A stretch of DNA of 64,000 nucleotides from positions 28,740 to 92,739 of the forward strand of contig URPE01000003.1 of the NCBI GenBank assembly GCA_900549625.1, in the 5' to 3' direction. Source of the stretch: an uncultured Mycoplasmatota bacterium. GTDB lineage: Bacteria; Bacillota_I; Bacilli_A; RF39; UBA660. The notes beneath the pieces are model-generated. The model was not told the origin of the DNA. It did not search any database and saw only the letters and a list, made by a program, of their open reading frames with translations. A program made the position numbers and the translations under genes. This document shows, one piece after another, positions 1-10,800 of this stretch. The stretch's first letter is position 1; every line of letters begins with the position of its first letter.

Positions 1-490
1 TTTTAGATACCTTGCCTTGATTATCATTAAATTTAAAAGTTTTTTGTGTAGCTTTTGAAACGGAAGTTTTTAATTTACTGAATCTAGAAATAGACTCAGC
101 CTTGCCTTCTTTTTTATCTCCAGAAGTATTAGCCTCCACATCTTCATTATTGACATTAGTTTTTATCCTACTAGTTGTTTCATTTTGAGAATTAATCTCA
201 TTTGAATTATTGACATTAGTTTTCATTCTACTAGTTGTTTCATCTTGATCATTTATCTTACTTGAATCTTCATTTTCTTGTATTCCTTCAGAAGTTTGTA
301 ATTGTGAATTGCTTTCTTCTTTTTTTCGATTTTCCTCTTCTTGAAATTTAAGCCTTCGTTCTTCTTTAACATCAGATATTTTTCTGGCAGATTTATCTAC
401 TAAATCAAATGTTTTAGATGATGCAGAAGAAGAAACAATTGATAATCTATCAATCGACTTCTTCGTATCTCTCTCTGCATTATTATTCAT
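1..490 (-). CDS. Partial low-complexity N-terminal region of a conjugation-cluster protein
   Basis: The frame starts at an ATG at 490 and stays open to the left window edge, so only about 163 N-terminal residues are visible and the C-terminus is missing. The visible part is hydrophilic and rich in Ser, Asn, Lys and Glu. It contains a short tandem duplication built around ETTSR(M/I)KTNVNN. No membrane segment or catalytic motif is seen. It begins 1 bp after the VirB4 gene stops, so it is translationally linked to the type IV secretion operon. In related Gram-positive elements a large membrane or peptidoglycan-hydrolase component often follows VirB4; that this is such a protein is only an inference from position. 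Confidence 0.6.
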   Translation of the reverse strand, partial: MNNNAERDTKKSIDRLSIVSSSASSKTFDLVDKSARKISDVKEERRLKFQEEENRKKEESNSQLQTSEGIQENEDSSKINDQDETTSRMKTNVNNSNEINSQNETTSRIKTNVNNEDVEANTSGDKKEGKAESISRFSKLKTSVSKATQKTFKFNDNQGKVSK

Positions 491-491
491 A

Positions 492-2903
492 TTACCTCGC
501 TTGTACTATATTATCAGTATTATTTACTTGATATATTAAATAGTCTTTAGGAACTTTATTAGTAAATGGAATTACATCAGAACCAAAAACAACTAACCCC
601 TGCCCTGTTGGTGCATCACCTTGAATATACATTGATTCTTCTTGACTAATGTTAAAAATACTACATATATCTGGCAGATCTAATGTCTTTTGTTTTAATA
701 TTAAAGCAAATTCTGAGTTAGACAAAATATCTCTACCAGCTTCAGATCTTAATAAATGAGCAATTTGCTGTGATATTACAGTATTTAAAGCATTTAGTTT
801 TCTTCCAGTTTTATAAAAGTTGGCAACATACTGAGCAGAATACGGATTAGAAAGTAAGATATGAAATTCATCAATAAATATCCATGTATATTTTCCCATT
901 TCTTTATTTCTAGCTAATCTATTCTGAATATGGTCTAAAACAACTAAATATCCTGTTGTTTGTAATGACGCAGATAATTTGCTTATATCAAATGACACAA
1001 GACGGTTTTGAATATCTATATTTGTTTTTTTAGAAAATAAATCCATTGACCCTTTGACATATCTTTCAATAATAAGAGCCAAATCCTTTGCTTCGGCTTC
1101 AGGTTGTTGTAAAAGCATATTATAAAAATCTGGCAAAGTTGGAAGTAAACTTTCATCCTCAAAATTGCTTTTTTCATAATCTTCAAAAATAATTTTAGTG
1201 CACCTGTCAATTATAGTTTTCTGACCACCAGTTAGTGCATTAGCACCTACTATACTTTCTAGGAATGCAATTATATACTCTACCTTACTTTTAACTGGTT
1301 CACTCTTGCCATTATCAGTACAACCATAATTTAACGATAAATCAAAAGGATTTATATGTGTATTTGAAGTTGTTGATATAAAAATCTTTTGCCCATTAAA
1401 CACTTTCAATAAATTAGAATATTCATCTTGAGGTTCTATAATACAAACATCATCTGAAGGATAACGAATTAATATTTGCTCTATTAATGTTTTTACATTG
1501 AAAGATTTACCTGCCCCTGATGTTGCCAAAACACATCCATTTCCATTAATTAGCTGTTTTCTATCACAAAAAATTGCATTTTTACTAACAAGATTTACAC
1601 CATAAAATAAAGACTTATCATGATTAAAGTCTTTACTATTAAATGGAACATTAACAGCTGTTGCTTCACTTGTTAAAGTTCTTTGAAATTGTAATGAATT
1701 ATGCCCTAAGGGAAGAATGTTCTGTAAACCTTCTAATTGTTGCCATAATAAAGGTTTCATTTCTACTAACATTTCAGCTGCAACTTCCTGTACCTTTACA
1801 GTTTGATCTTCTAATTCTTCAAATGAATTAGCTGAAATACAAACTAAGAAATTGTTTTTAAATATCTTTTGATTATTTTTTTGAAGATCATATTGTAATT
1901 GTTCTGCATTTGAAATCCTTGTTTCTAATTTTTTATCTTTGACCCATTCATAATCCAAATTACTCTTACCTGCTCTTTTGATTTTTTCAAGTCTTTCAGT
2001 TTCCATTGCTGATAAACTTTTATCAACCTGTTTAATCATTTTTGCAGAATTAGTTGGACTTATATTCAATGTGGTTATTAAATTAATTTCTTCTAATGTA
2101 GTTAACCGATTGTAAAATCTTGGAGTTATACTTTTAGGAAGTTTTGATACATATAAAACCCTTAGAAATTTTTTATCATCAATTTCAATAAAATCTGATT
2201 CTCGCATAGAAATCTTTTTAGGTGCAATAACATCAAAAATAGACATATTATTTTCTTTAGCATAAGTAATAATATTTTCTATTCCTCTTGTTTCTAAAGA
2301 TTCTACATTAAAAAAATTGTATAAAAACTTTAGTCTTTCCTTAATACTAACTAATGTTATTTTAGACTTTAATTCTTTAAATTTTTGCTCAGTTTTGATA
2401 AACATGTTTAGAAATAAAGCGTTGGCTTCAAGAAAATTTCTTGCTTTTAGTGATATTACAACAAATCTTTTAGTTTGCAAAGTTTCTTCATTAGATCCGA
2501 GAGAATTAGTAATTATTGTATTTAATTCTTCAGCTATTTGTAACTGATTTGAATCTTCTATACTATCAGTATCAAATATAAATCTTTCTTTATATTTTTC
2601 CGTTTTTATTGGTGTCCCAGCATTGATAACGGAAATATGATTATCTTCTCTAAACGAATGTAAGTATTCTAACCATTTAAAGAATATATTTTCTGCTTCT
2701 TCATCATTAGCTTTAGCAAATGATACATCAGTATATTCTATACAAATTGAATATTCTTCATCATTTATTTTAAATATATTTGTTTTTTCATCAACATCTT
2801 TAAACATATACGATATTACTTCTTGACTTGTTTTAGGTATAAAAACTCTAGGAATAAAACTACGCTTCCTCTTTGTTTGTTGTCGTAGTTTCTTTTGTTT
2901 CAT
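492..2903 (-). CDS. VirB4-family conjugation ATPase
   Basis: This is the cytoplasmic motor ATPase of the mating-pair channel, about 803 residues, normal for VirB4/TrsE/ConE proteins. A Walker A motif (ATSGAGKSFNVK) lies near residue 465 and a Walker B-type segment (WIFIDEFHILL) near residue 660. The N-terminal half is the family's channel-docking region. I chose the ATG at 2903 rather than an upstream in-frame TTG at 2927, because an AAAGGGGG ribosome site lies just before the ATG. The start overlaps the end of the PrgI gene by 44 bp, which implies coupled translation. The order pilin, VirB6-like, PrgI, VirB4 is typical of Gram-positive integrative elements. Confidence 0.95.
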   Translation of the reverse strand: MKQKKLRQQTKRKRSFIPRVFIPKTSQEVISYMFKDVDEKTNIFKINDEEYSICIEYTDVSFAKANDEEAENIFFKWLEYLHSFREDNHISVINAGTPIKTEKYKERFIFDTDSIEDSNQLQIAEELNTIITNSLGSNEETLQTKRFVVISLKARNFLEANALFLNMFIKTEQKFKELKSKITLVSIKERLKFLYNFFNVESLETRGIENIITYAKENNMSIFDVIAPKKISMRESDFIEIDDKKFLRVLYVSKLPKSITPRFYNRLTTLEEINLITTLNISPTNSAKMIKQVDKSLSAMETERLEKIKRAGKSNLDYEWVKDKKLETRISNAEQLQYDLQKNNQKIFKNNFLVCISANSFEELEDQTVKVQEVAAEMLVEMKPLLWQQLEGLQNILPLGHNSLQFQRTLTSEATAVNVPFNSKDFNHDKSLFYGVNLVSKNAIFCDRKQLINGNGCVLATSGAGKSFNVKTLIEQILIRYPSDDVCIIEPQDEYSNLLKVFNGQKIFISTTSNTHINPFDLSLNYGCTDNGKSEPVKSKVEYIIAFLESIVGANALTGGQKTIIDRCTKIIFEDYEKSNFEDESLLPTLPDFYNMLLQQPEAEAKDLALIIERYVKGSMDLFSKKTNIDIQNRLVSFDISKLSASLQTTGYLVVLDHIQNRLARNKEMGKYTWIFIDEFHILLSNPYSAQYVANFYKTGRKLNALNTVISQQIAHLLRSEAGRDILSNSEFALILKQKTLDLPDICSIFNISQEESMYIQGDAPTGQGLVVFGSDVIPFTNKVPKDYLIYQVNNTDNIVQAR

Positions 2904-3480
2904 TAATTTGTTTTTCCCCCTTTCCAACTACCTGTTTTGCAAGTTTAAGCAATACTTGTGCCTCTTCTTGACTTAATGAAAAATTACTTTGGGTATTTTC
3001 TAAATTATTAATTCCAAATTTTTTCTTAGCACGAGCAATTTCTCTTTGCTTTTTTCGCTCTTTTTGTAATTCTTTTTGCTTTTGCTTTTCTAGTTTCTGA
3101 ATATTTTTTTGTTCTTTTTTACTTACATTATTAGCTACTGTTTTTTTATTCTTACCATACTTTTCTTGAATAATTTCCTCTTCTGTTTTGTAAAGAATAG
3201 GTTTTGCAAAGTTAATGTAATTTCTTTTCCAATAAAACATTATTCTTTCAGCGTTAAGTCCTTGAATCGGAATAAATCCAACAAAACCAATAGGAATTGC
3301 AATCAATATAACAATCCATCCTGCCGTATTGCTTCCTATTTTTGGAGATAAAAAAAGATATAAAGGTACAGTAGTTATAAGAATAAGAATGCCAAATATC
3401 CATTGTCTTAATGTAAAATTATAAAATTTTTCTTTATAATCTTTTATTTCATCATGAATTCTAGGTTCTATTCTATCCAT
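2860..3480 (-). CDS. PrgI-family (VirB3-like) inner-membrane conjugation protein
   Basis: This 206-residue protein has two closely spaced hydrophobic segments (about residues 28-46 and 52-72), then a long Lys/Glu-rich cytoplasmic tail predicted to be coiled coil. This is the PrgI/VirB3-like layout, and these proteins dock the VirB4 ATPase at the membrane. A GGAGG ribosome site precedes the ATG at 3480. The gene is tightly packed between the VirB6-like gene (2 bp upstream) and VirB4 (overlapping). The charged tail is longer than in minimal PrgI proteins. Family assignment rests on the N-terminal pattern, the size and the neighbours. Confidence 0.85.
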   Translation of the reverse strand: MDRIEPRIHDEIKDYKEKFYNFTLRQWIFGILILITTVPLYLFLSPKIGSNTAGWIVILIAIPIGFVGFIPIQGLNAERIMFYWKRNYINFAKPILYKTEEEIIQEKYGKNKKTVANNVSKKEQKNIQKLEKQKQKELQKERKKQREIARAKKKFGINNLENTQSNFSLSQEEAQVLLKLAKQVVGKGEKQINETKETTTTNKEEA

Positions 3481-3481
3481 C

Positions 3482-4300
3482 TTATCCTCCTGTCCACTTT
3501 TCAGCCATATTGCTTGTCATTGAAATCATAGCCATCAAAAAGCCATTTAAGAACATAATAGCAATCATTGAACTTATTGAACTTGCATCAGATAAAGTTG
3601 ATAGTGAAAGCGAATAAATTGCTGTTGCAACAACTATCATTGATGCCTCAATTCCTAAAGCAATAGTTGACATTATAAATCGTTTACAAACATTTTGTCC
3701 GTCTTCCCAAGTACCAATTGCTATTGGTATCGGAGAAAAAGCAAAACTTAATATTAATTTACCTATTCGTAAAAACACTTGAACAAGAACACCGATCATT
3801 GTTCCCATAAATGGAATATATAAAATTAAAATGATAATTCCCATAAAACTACGGTCAATTATTCCTCCAGCATTTCGTACTAAATCTCCCATTTGAGTTG
3901 ATAAATTAGGTAATGTACCTGTTGAGGATATTGTAGCAGTAACTTTTGTTAATATATCATTTGTTATAGTCATAATAGATGATAACAATTCAAATGAATT
4001 TTCAATCAACATTTTAAAAATAAGGAAGCGAATACATGTAAAAACGATTCGCTCCCAACTCATTCTCTCATAATCCATTACTTTTTTTGTTATATCTATC
4101 AAGAAAAACAAAGTTAATAAACTCAGTCCAATTGGTACAATAATTGTATGTATCTTTGTTGCTAGAGTCCATATTGTCGTTTTACTTATAGTATTCCAAT
4201 TACAAAGACTACGAACAGTTCCTACAAAATCACTTATATCTATTTTAAACCCTAATATTTTGAAGGATATTTTAAATAGATTTTCAATTAATTTAGCCAT
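3482..4300 (-). CDS. VirB6/TrbL-like polytopic channel protein
   Basis: This 272-residue protein is very hydrophobic, with about five to six membrane segments. It has the small-residue-rich central stretch and amphipathic loops seen in VirB6/TrbL proteins, which form the inner-membrane core of the mating channel. The start ATG has a strong GGGAGGAT ribosome site. It lies between the pilin-like gene and PrgI, the position this component occupies in Tn1549-like and related elements. Individual catalytic residues do not exist for this family, so the call depends on topology and context. Confidence 0.8.
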   Translation of the reverse strand: MAKLIENLFKISFKILGFKIDISDFVGTVRSLCNWNTISKTTIWTLATKIHTIIVPIGLSLLTLFFLIDITKKVMDYERMSWERIVFTCIRFLIFKMLIENSFELLSSIMTITNDILTKVTATISSTGTLPNLSTQMGDLVRNAGGIIDRSFMGIIILILYIPFMGTMIGVLVQVFLRIGKLILSFAFSPIPIAIGTWEDGQNVCKRFIMSTIALGIEASMIVVATAIYSLSLSTLSDASSISSMIAIMFLNGFLMAMISMTSNMAEKWTGG

Positions 4301-4324
4301 TCGTATCCTCCCTTATTTTAAATC

Positions 4325-4651
4325 TTATAGACCAAATAATCCTTTTGATTGACTAATAGCTATTACCATAAATCCTGCCATCATAGTCATTAATCCTCTG
4401 GACTTTCCTTCTGCATCATCCCTTTGCCATCCTAATGCAAACATTACTGCACCAATTAAAGCAACTACACCACCAATTTTTAGTAACCAATCACAAACAA
4501 AACTAATAAAACCATCTATACTACTTGTGTTACTACCAGCAGCATATACACTACTGGTACTTAAGATCAAACTACAAACTATTACATTTAAACTACTAAC
4601 TGTTTTCTTTACTGCTTTTTTTACTTTTAATAAGATATTATTATTTTTCAT
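4325..4651 (-). CDS. VirB2/Maff2-like small membrane (pilin) protein
   Basis: This 108-residue protein has a signal-like N-terminus ending near VYA (about residues 37-39), a first hydrophobic segment near residues 53-72 and a second near residues 85-103. The linker has the DDAEGKSRGLMTMMAG pattern, which is typical of the small Maff2/VirB2-like proteins encoded between VirD4 and the VirB6-like protein. These form pilus or channel subunits. The ribosome site is AAAAGGAG. A TGTCTAC-N4-GTAGACA operator lies 23 bp upstream of the start (4674-4691). The pilin and the genes after it are therefore probably controlled by the element's HTH regulator. Confidence 0.82.
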   Translation of the reverse strand: MKNNNILLKVKKAVKKTVSSLNVIVCSLILSTSSVYAAGSNTSSIDGFISFVCDWLLKIGGVVALIGAVMFALGWQRDDAEGKSRGLMTMMAGFMVIAISQSKGLFGL

Positions 4652-4673
4652 TGTTTTCTCCTTTTCTTTATTA

Positions 4674-4691
4674 TGTCTACAATAGTAGACA
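4674..4691. promoter_or_regulatory. Operator copy upstream of the pilin/T4SS genes
   Basis: An inverted repeat with arms TGTCTAC and GTAGACA around AATA, found in the only sizeable gap of the conjugation operon (4652-4712). Near-identical copies lie at 46761, 46870 and 47629, beside the HTH regulator at 47743. It falls in the presumed promoter of the pilin gene, so binding would most simply repress transfer functions. Confidence 0.75.
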
Positions 4692-4712
4692 ATTAAATTA
4701 AAAAAAATAAAA

Positions 4713-6656
4713 CTACAAATTTTCTAAAAGTTCATCAGTCAGACTTTTAGTAGATAAAATCACATCCCCTGAATTAATAGTTTGTTCTTCATCTGCTGTC
4801 AATTTTCTTGCTCTAAATTCGGGTTTCACTTTTGCAAAACCTAAACCTAGTTCGTTTAGTAATTGTTGCTTCTTTCTTATTTCTTTGGTCTTCCTCCTTT
4901 CTACTTCATGCTCATATTTATTTTGAATCGTGTTCTTTTCATCCCACGCCTCAAACAATTCTGAATATCTAGGATGTTTTGTTAAATCGAACATCTTAGA
5001 GTAAAACGGACGCAATCCAGACACTAATAAAATGCAATATCCTTTTTCCATTCTTGCTATCTCATCTATAAAAGCTAATTCTCTCCCAACAATATCCCAA
5101 TTGGTAGAAGATGAACCCTGTTTAGAATAAGTTCGTCCTGATGATTTTTTATACCAAGATTTTTTCCCTAACATAGATGACATATAATCTAAAGTTTCTT
5201 TACTTCGTGAACCCATAAATAAAATATAATCGCAACAATCCAATGCTGTTTCCCAATTGTCTTTGTATACTTTTTTTAACTGTGATAATGATTGAAGACA
5301 AGTCGTTAAACCACAATTTAATCCACGAATATAAGCTAAATTTTCTAAATAGCGAGGAATAACACCAAGTTGACTCCACTCATCACAATATATTTGACAA
5401 GGCGAAGCAAGAGAACCATTGTTATGACTGGCATTATAATCAATAATAGAAAATATCTGAGTATACATAATACTTGCTATAAAATTAAATGTAGAATCAT
5501 TTGGACTATTAATAATAAAATAGGCAATTTTGCCTTCATCACCTTTAGCTCCTATCCTACTTAATTCCATAGTATCATTAACTGTTATTTCTTCAAGTTC
5601 TGCTATATTAAATGGAGATAACCTTGCAGATGCTGTAATGATGATTGTACTCATCATTTTAGTGGAAGAAGCTGACACTTTAAAATGTTTCCATTGCTTT
5701 ATTCCAATGTTATCTGGATCTTTTGTTTCCCATACTTTAAACATATTACCTAAAGTAGAATTGCCCTCTTTATCAGGTTCTGCCAATCTAATAAGTTCTA
5801 AGACAGTTTTAAAATTTCTATCTTTTTCATCATAATTAAAAATGACATAATAAATAATTGATTGAAGGAACATTGATTCACATCTCTCCCAAAATGGATC
5901 TCCAGTATTACTCTCTATTGTTTCGGATTTAGTATTTAACATTAATGTATTAATAAGAGTCATTACATCATCTTCTGCAATCCATTCTTCACCTTCAGAA
6001 TCTTCAGAAACATGCCTGTTTATTTTCTTTATATACATTAATGGATTAAAATGATCAGACTTCCATTTTTCAACTAAATTTAAAACTTTAATATCATATC
6101 CTTTATTAATCAAAGACATTCCACAATCTCTAAGTAATTCTCCCTTTGGATCTGTAAGAATAATTGTTTCACCATTAGCATTCAAAATGTTTGGCTTAAA
6201 ATAATATCTTGATTTTCCAGTACCAGGTCTTCCTAACAAAATAACATTACGATTTCGTTTAGATATTTTCATATTTTTTGAAAACATCTCTGTAGATGTA
6301 AATATTTGATTATTCACAAATTCTTTATCACGAAATTCTAAAGTATTTTTAGGTTCTTCCCACTCCGAGCTACCGTAAGTATTTTCCTGTATATTTTTTT
6401 TATTTTGAGTTAAATAAGTATAAATAACCATTGCTGTAAATAAACCTGTAAACAATGATGTTGATAATGTTTTTGCATTCAAAACTACTGGTGTTGTTAT
6501 TATATGAAGTTTATCTAAGGCTTCTGTTAAATATTCAAATTTAAAACTACCATTAATTTCTGCAAGACTACTTACTCTAAGAGCATAATAAGAGGCAATG
6601 AAAACAACAATAAGAATAATCCATTTACTACTTTTACGAACTCTTTTAACGAGCAA
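4713..6656 (-). CDS. VirD4-type coupling protein (T4CP)
   Basis: This is the coupling ATPase that brings the relaxosome to the secretion channel, 647 residues long. Two N-terminal membrane segments (about residues 12-28 and 60-80) precede a Walker A motif (GRPGTGKSRYYFKPN) near residue 144 and the TraG/VirD4 signature DPKGELLRDCG near residue 170. A second conserved block with CDEWSQLGVIP lies near residue 425. The only visible start is a TTG at 6656 overlapping the previous stop by 11 bp, with a weak ribosome site. Coupling to the upstream PcfB-like gene probably drives its translation. No relaxase gene is present in the window; it may lie to the left. Confidence 0.95.
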   Translation of the reverse strand: MLVKRVRKSSKWIILIVVFIASYYALRVSSLAEINGSFKFEYLTEALDKLHIITTPVVLNAKTLSTSLFTGLFTAMVIYTYLTQNKKNIQENTYGSSEWEEPKNTLEFRDKEFVNNQIFTSTEMFSKNMKISKRNRNVILLGRPGTGKSRYYFKPNILNANGETIILTDPKGELLRDCGMSLINKGYDIKVLNLVEKWKSDHFNPLMYIKKINRHVSEDSEGEEWIAEDDVMTLINTLMLNTKSETIESNTGDPFWERCESMFLQSIIYYVIFNYDEKDRNFKTVLELIRLAEPDKEGNSTLGNMFKVWETKDPDNIGIKQWKHFKVSASSTKMMSTIIITASARLSPFNIAELEEITVNDTMELSRIGAKGDEGKIAYFIINSPNDSTFNFIASIMYTQIFSIIDYNASHNNGSLASPCQIYCDEWSQLGVIPRYLENLAYIRGLNCGLTTCLQSLSQLKKVYKDNWETALDCCDYILFMGSRSKETLDYMSSMLGKKSWYKKSSGRTYSKQGSSSTNWDIVGRELAFIDEIARMEKGYCILLVSGLRPFYSKMFDLTKHPRYSELFEAWDEKNTIQNKYEHEVERRKTKEIRKKQQLLNELGLGFAKVKPEFRARKLTADEEQTINSGDVILSTKSLTDELLENL

Positions 6657-7851
6657 TTTCTGGTTCTTCTTCCTTATCTAATACTTTTTCAATAGGATTA
6701 TTTTTTTCGGCAAATTTATCTGCCTCTTTTACTAAATCTGCCGTCTTGGATTTTTTTTTACTATTTTCCAGTAAGTCTTTTGTGTCAGTTTCTTTTATCA
6801 AAACAGTTGTTTTACCATCTGGTGTATGCTGAGCAACAAAATCATTTGAACTATATTTTTCTTTAAACAATTTATAATCTTCATAGTTATTTAATTCTAA
6901 TTCAATTATATCATTTGAATTACTTTCTGTTTTTATATCTCTTGCACCATTTCTACCATACTCTTTTATTGGTCTATCTAATGGTGCAAAAGTTTTATAT
7001 TCTTGTAAATCCTCTGATGGAATTGCAATTATCATTTCTTTGTCATTATACACACATGCACCATGACTTCTAAGTTCAAATAGTTGTTCTCTTATTTCAC
7101 AATATTGTTCTTTAGTTATTTTTTGAGTACAATAATTGGATAAATAATCTCTAACTGGACAAGAGCCAAAATCTTCACCTATTTTACTTAAATCTGAAAC
7201 TTTTAAATTCATTCCACGAGGCTGCATGATTTCATAATCTCTTCCATCAACAACGCCATCTTTATTAATATCTGTAAGTTCATTTTGAGCATATTGTTTA
7301 ACTCTGTTAGGTGGTATTTTTTCTAATTGTTCATTTAAAAAAGATAATTTACTTTTATTAAAGATTAAAACATATCTTTCATCTAAATTATCCTGTTCAT
7401 CTTTAAGTGATAATTTTTTATATCTATCAGCCATAGTTTTACAAAAATTATAAATAATAAGTATCTTTTTTAAGGCTTTTCTTCTATCATCCCATTTATG
7501 AAACTTAATTTCATTTTTTGCTAGTTTTTCCTGTTTATGAAGTGATTGATTTCTACCTTGCTCACCACTAGGATCCATTTTCTTAATTCCCATTAAAACA
7601 TTATTTTCTCTACAAACCGTAATGATTTGTTTTGCTTCGGCTCTTGTAAGTGGTGGTGAAACATAAAGTTCCTTAGTCGGTCCATCATTTCTAAGAGCCT
7701 TCATTGATGATGAAAAATGTTTTTGGTAATATCTATTTGCTTTCTTCATAAACTTTCCAAATAATTTAGCAAATATTCTTGTTGATTTTTCTGATACAGC
7801 AACTGTTTTTTCTGCTGTGTGTTCCAAATCATGTTTTGCATTTCCATCCAT
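6646..7851 (-). CDS. PcfB-like (DUF3801-type) conjugation accessory protein
   Basis: This 401-residue soluble, charged protein lies directly upstream of VirD4. That is where PcfB/DUF3801 proteins, accessory factors of the coupling protein, are encoded in many Gram-positive elements. Residues 20-60 and the LTRAEAKQII...NNVLMGIKK stretch fit this loosely. An unusual internal segment near residue 200 (DINKDGVVDGRDYEIM) looks like a dockerin or EF-hand calcium loop. The C-terminal region contains a repeated Asp/Lys-rich linker. I chose the ATG at 7851, which follows a GGAGG site, over the TTG at 7860. Family assignment is moderate. Confidence 0.6.
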   Translation of the reverse strand: MDGNAKHDLEHTAEKTVAVSEKSTRIFAKLFGKFMKKANRYYQKHFSSSMKALRNDGPTKELYVSPPLTRAEAKQIITVCRENNVLMGIKKMDPSGEQGRNQSLHKQEKLAKNEIKFHKWDDRRKALKKILIIYNFCKTMADRYKKLSLKDEQDNLDERYVLIFNKSKLSFLNEQLEKIPPNRVKQYAQNELTDINKDGVVDGRDYEIMQPRGMNLKVSDLSKIGEDFGSCPVRDYLSNYCTQKITKEQYCEIREQLFELRSHGACVYNDKEMIIAIPSEDLQEYKTFAPLDRPIKEYGRNGARDIKTESNSNDIIELELNNYEDYKLFKEKYSSNDFVAQHTPDGKTTVLIKETDTKDLLENSKKKSKTADLVKEADKFAEKNNPIEKVLDKEEEPEIAR

Positions 7852-7852
7852 A

Positions 7853-10800
7853 CTATGCAACCTCCTTTTCTAACATTGACATATCTTGAATTTCGTTATC
7901 TTCAGAAGGAAAATTTATAATTTTATCATTTTCTAGCGTTTGATTATAATATTCTAATATTTGATTACTACTATAATGTCCTACATAATTTCCTTCTTTA
8001 TCATGAAAACCTATTTGCTCATTTGGTGTAAATTCAATAATAACTGATTCTTTGTTTATTTTAGTTTTAATAATATTAACATCTATATAACCTGAAATAT
8101 TATTAATAACTAAAGGTACTTCAACAAAATTAGAATTTAACTTACATTTATATTTTGGAACATTTATTGATATTACATCTTTTTTCTTTGATTCATTAGG
8201 ATAAAATATCTTTAAATATTTACTTATTTCATTATAGTTAATTCTTTTTTCAAAGGTCTTTTTAAACCCCTCTAATGAGTATTTTGATAATCCTGAATTA
8301 AAGAGTCCCTTTCTTGGGCAAATAATTAGATAACTTTTATCGTCTGTCCAAGTACATATTTTTTTTATTGCAAATAATAAAGATGATGAATCATTTGTTT
8401 TAATATAAAAACCTTTTTCAGTTTCTAAATAGATTTTTGATTTATAAATCCTACTAATAGGTTCTTTGTATTTAGAAATATATGAATTATCAAATATTAA
8501 TTCCTCTTTTGAATTTTCGTAGGAGTCTTTTATTTTTTCATTACTGGGAGTCTTTTGCTTTTTTGTCTTATCTTCCCACTTAGTTTTTAATTCTTTAAAA
8601 GATTTTTCATATAGATATTCACCATTTCTATCATAAATTTTATAATATTCACCATCTCTTAATTTGGTATAAAATAACTCACCATTTTCAGTCCATTCAC
8701 ATTCATTCTTTGGCACATAAAAATATTCTTTAGCATCAGTATTTGGAATTCTAACAAAATAATGTGTTTCTGTTTCTAAAGATGAAACAAGCAATACTTG
8801 ATTTATAGAAAATATATAATCTTCTTTTTTATCTTGTTCTAACTCCTTTGTAGATACAAATCTTTCTTCAACGACATTACTTTCTTTTGTAATAACATTA
8901 TTTTTGTTTAATACTAAGTTGTTATCTAAATTATTATAAAAAAGAATCGTTTTAAAATTCCCAGTCTTTCCTTTAAATCTAGTATCAATAAAATCCTTAT
9001 CAACATTTAAAAATAGACTTCCAAATTTAAAAAATTCCATTTTTCCTTTATTTAAAAATAATTTTTCTTTTATATTTTCTTTTAAAATATCAAGAGTTTT
9101 ATTTTTATATGACAATATCCCATCAATATCATCAAGATTATTAATTATATAAAGTTCTTCTACCTCTTCTAACGCTAATTTATCCTGATCACTAAGACTA
9201 TTTTCATATTGTTTTATTACGGTTTGTATCTGATTATCATCTAATCTTATTCTTGCACTTCCATTAGAATTTTTTATATAAGTTTTATCAAATACATTTA
9301 AGTATTTAAAGCGATTCAAGGATTCATAATCCGAATAGTCTTTATTATCTTTCAAAAAATCTGTTAGTAATTCATCTCTGTTAAGATTTGATGATTCATT
9401 TTTCAAATATTTATTAGGGTTCATATTAAAAATTGATACAAGTCTATCTTCAATTTCATCTTTATGATTATTGAAATAAAAAGATAGTACCTTGTCATTC
9501 ATTGAATTAACCTTTATTAAGACCTCTGTATACAAATAATTAGTCATTGCCTTAGTAGCAAAATTATCCATCACAGATTCTTTCTTTTTAATTGCTTTTG
9601 GATACATTATTTCTTCCAAATCTTGTCTAGTATAATCAGTATTTTCAATAATATAATCTCTAAACAGGGCATCATCATAGGTGTTAATAATTATTTTTTC
9701 TTTTTTCAATTCCTTATAAACAGAAGATATATTTTGAACCTTTAATTCTAGATTTTTAAAGTATTTATGACTTAATAAAAAATCAAAACCAGATACCTTA
9801 CAATCTTGAATATCCATAAAAGATACATCTGCTTCTGATAAATCACCAAAGTCTTTATATTTTCCTATTTTAGAAAAATCTAAAACATTAACCTTTAATC
9901 CTTTTTTTATTAATTCTGGAATCAGTTTTATCATTGCATCATGCCCTGCACGATCATTATCAAGAGCTAAGGTAATTGTAGAATTATTTTTTTTGATAAG
10001 TCTTAAATGTTCTTCGCTTAATACTAATCCCATCAAAGAAGAAACATTTTCAAAGCCTAATCTTTTTGCTCCAGCAACATCTAAAAAACCTTCAGATAAA
10101 ATTAATTCATTATTATAAGAAAGAGATTTAGCATTTGAATAATTGTATAATAACTCTTTCTTTTGAAATAATGAATTTTCTGCTGTATGTAAATACTTAG
10201 GTTGCTCATCTTTAATTCCTCTACCTGCAAATGATAATATATTTCCTTTTTCATCACAAATAGGAAACATTATTCTATTAGAAAATACTTCTTGAATATT
10301 TCCCATTTCATCTATTCTTAAATATTTTAATTTAATTAAGTCTTCTCTTGTTATCTTATCATTTTTTTCTGTCAATTTAAGTAACTGTCCCTTAACTGCA
10401 AAACCTAAATTTAATTCATTTATTTGCTTATCTTCTACTTTCCTATTATGCAAATAATTTTTAGCATCTTTATTTATTACAGTTAAATTGTAGTGAAATA
10501 ATTTAGAAAGATATTCATTTACTTCTATTAAATGTTTTTCTTCAGTAGTATATTTTCTTGATGATACAATAAACTGATTATTATTTGAAGTTCTATTTAA
10601 TTTAGAAATATCTATATTTAAATTACATATTTCCACTACTTTTGCTATTGCTTGATTTATACTTAAATTGTTACCATTTACTTGTTTTTCGTATTTTTGA
10701 ACAAATGATATAACATTTCCAGTAACACCACAAGAAAAACAGGTAGCAATATTTTTTTTAGGATGTACTACTAAACTTGGATTATTATCATTATGAAACG

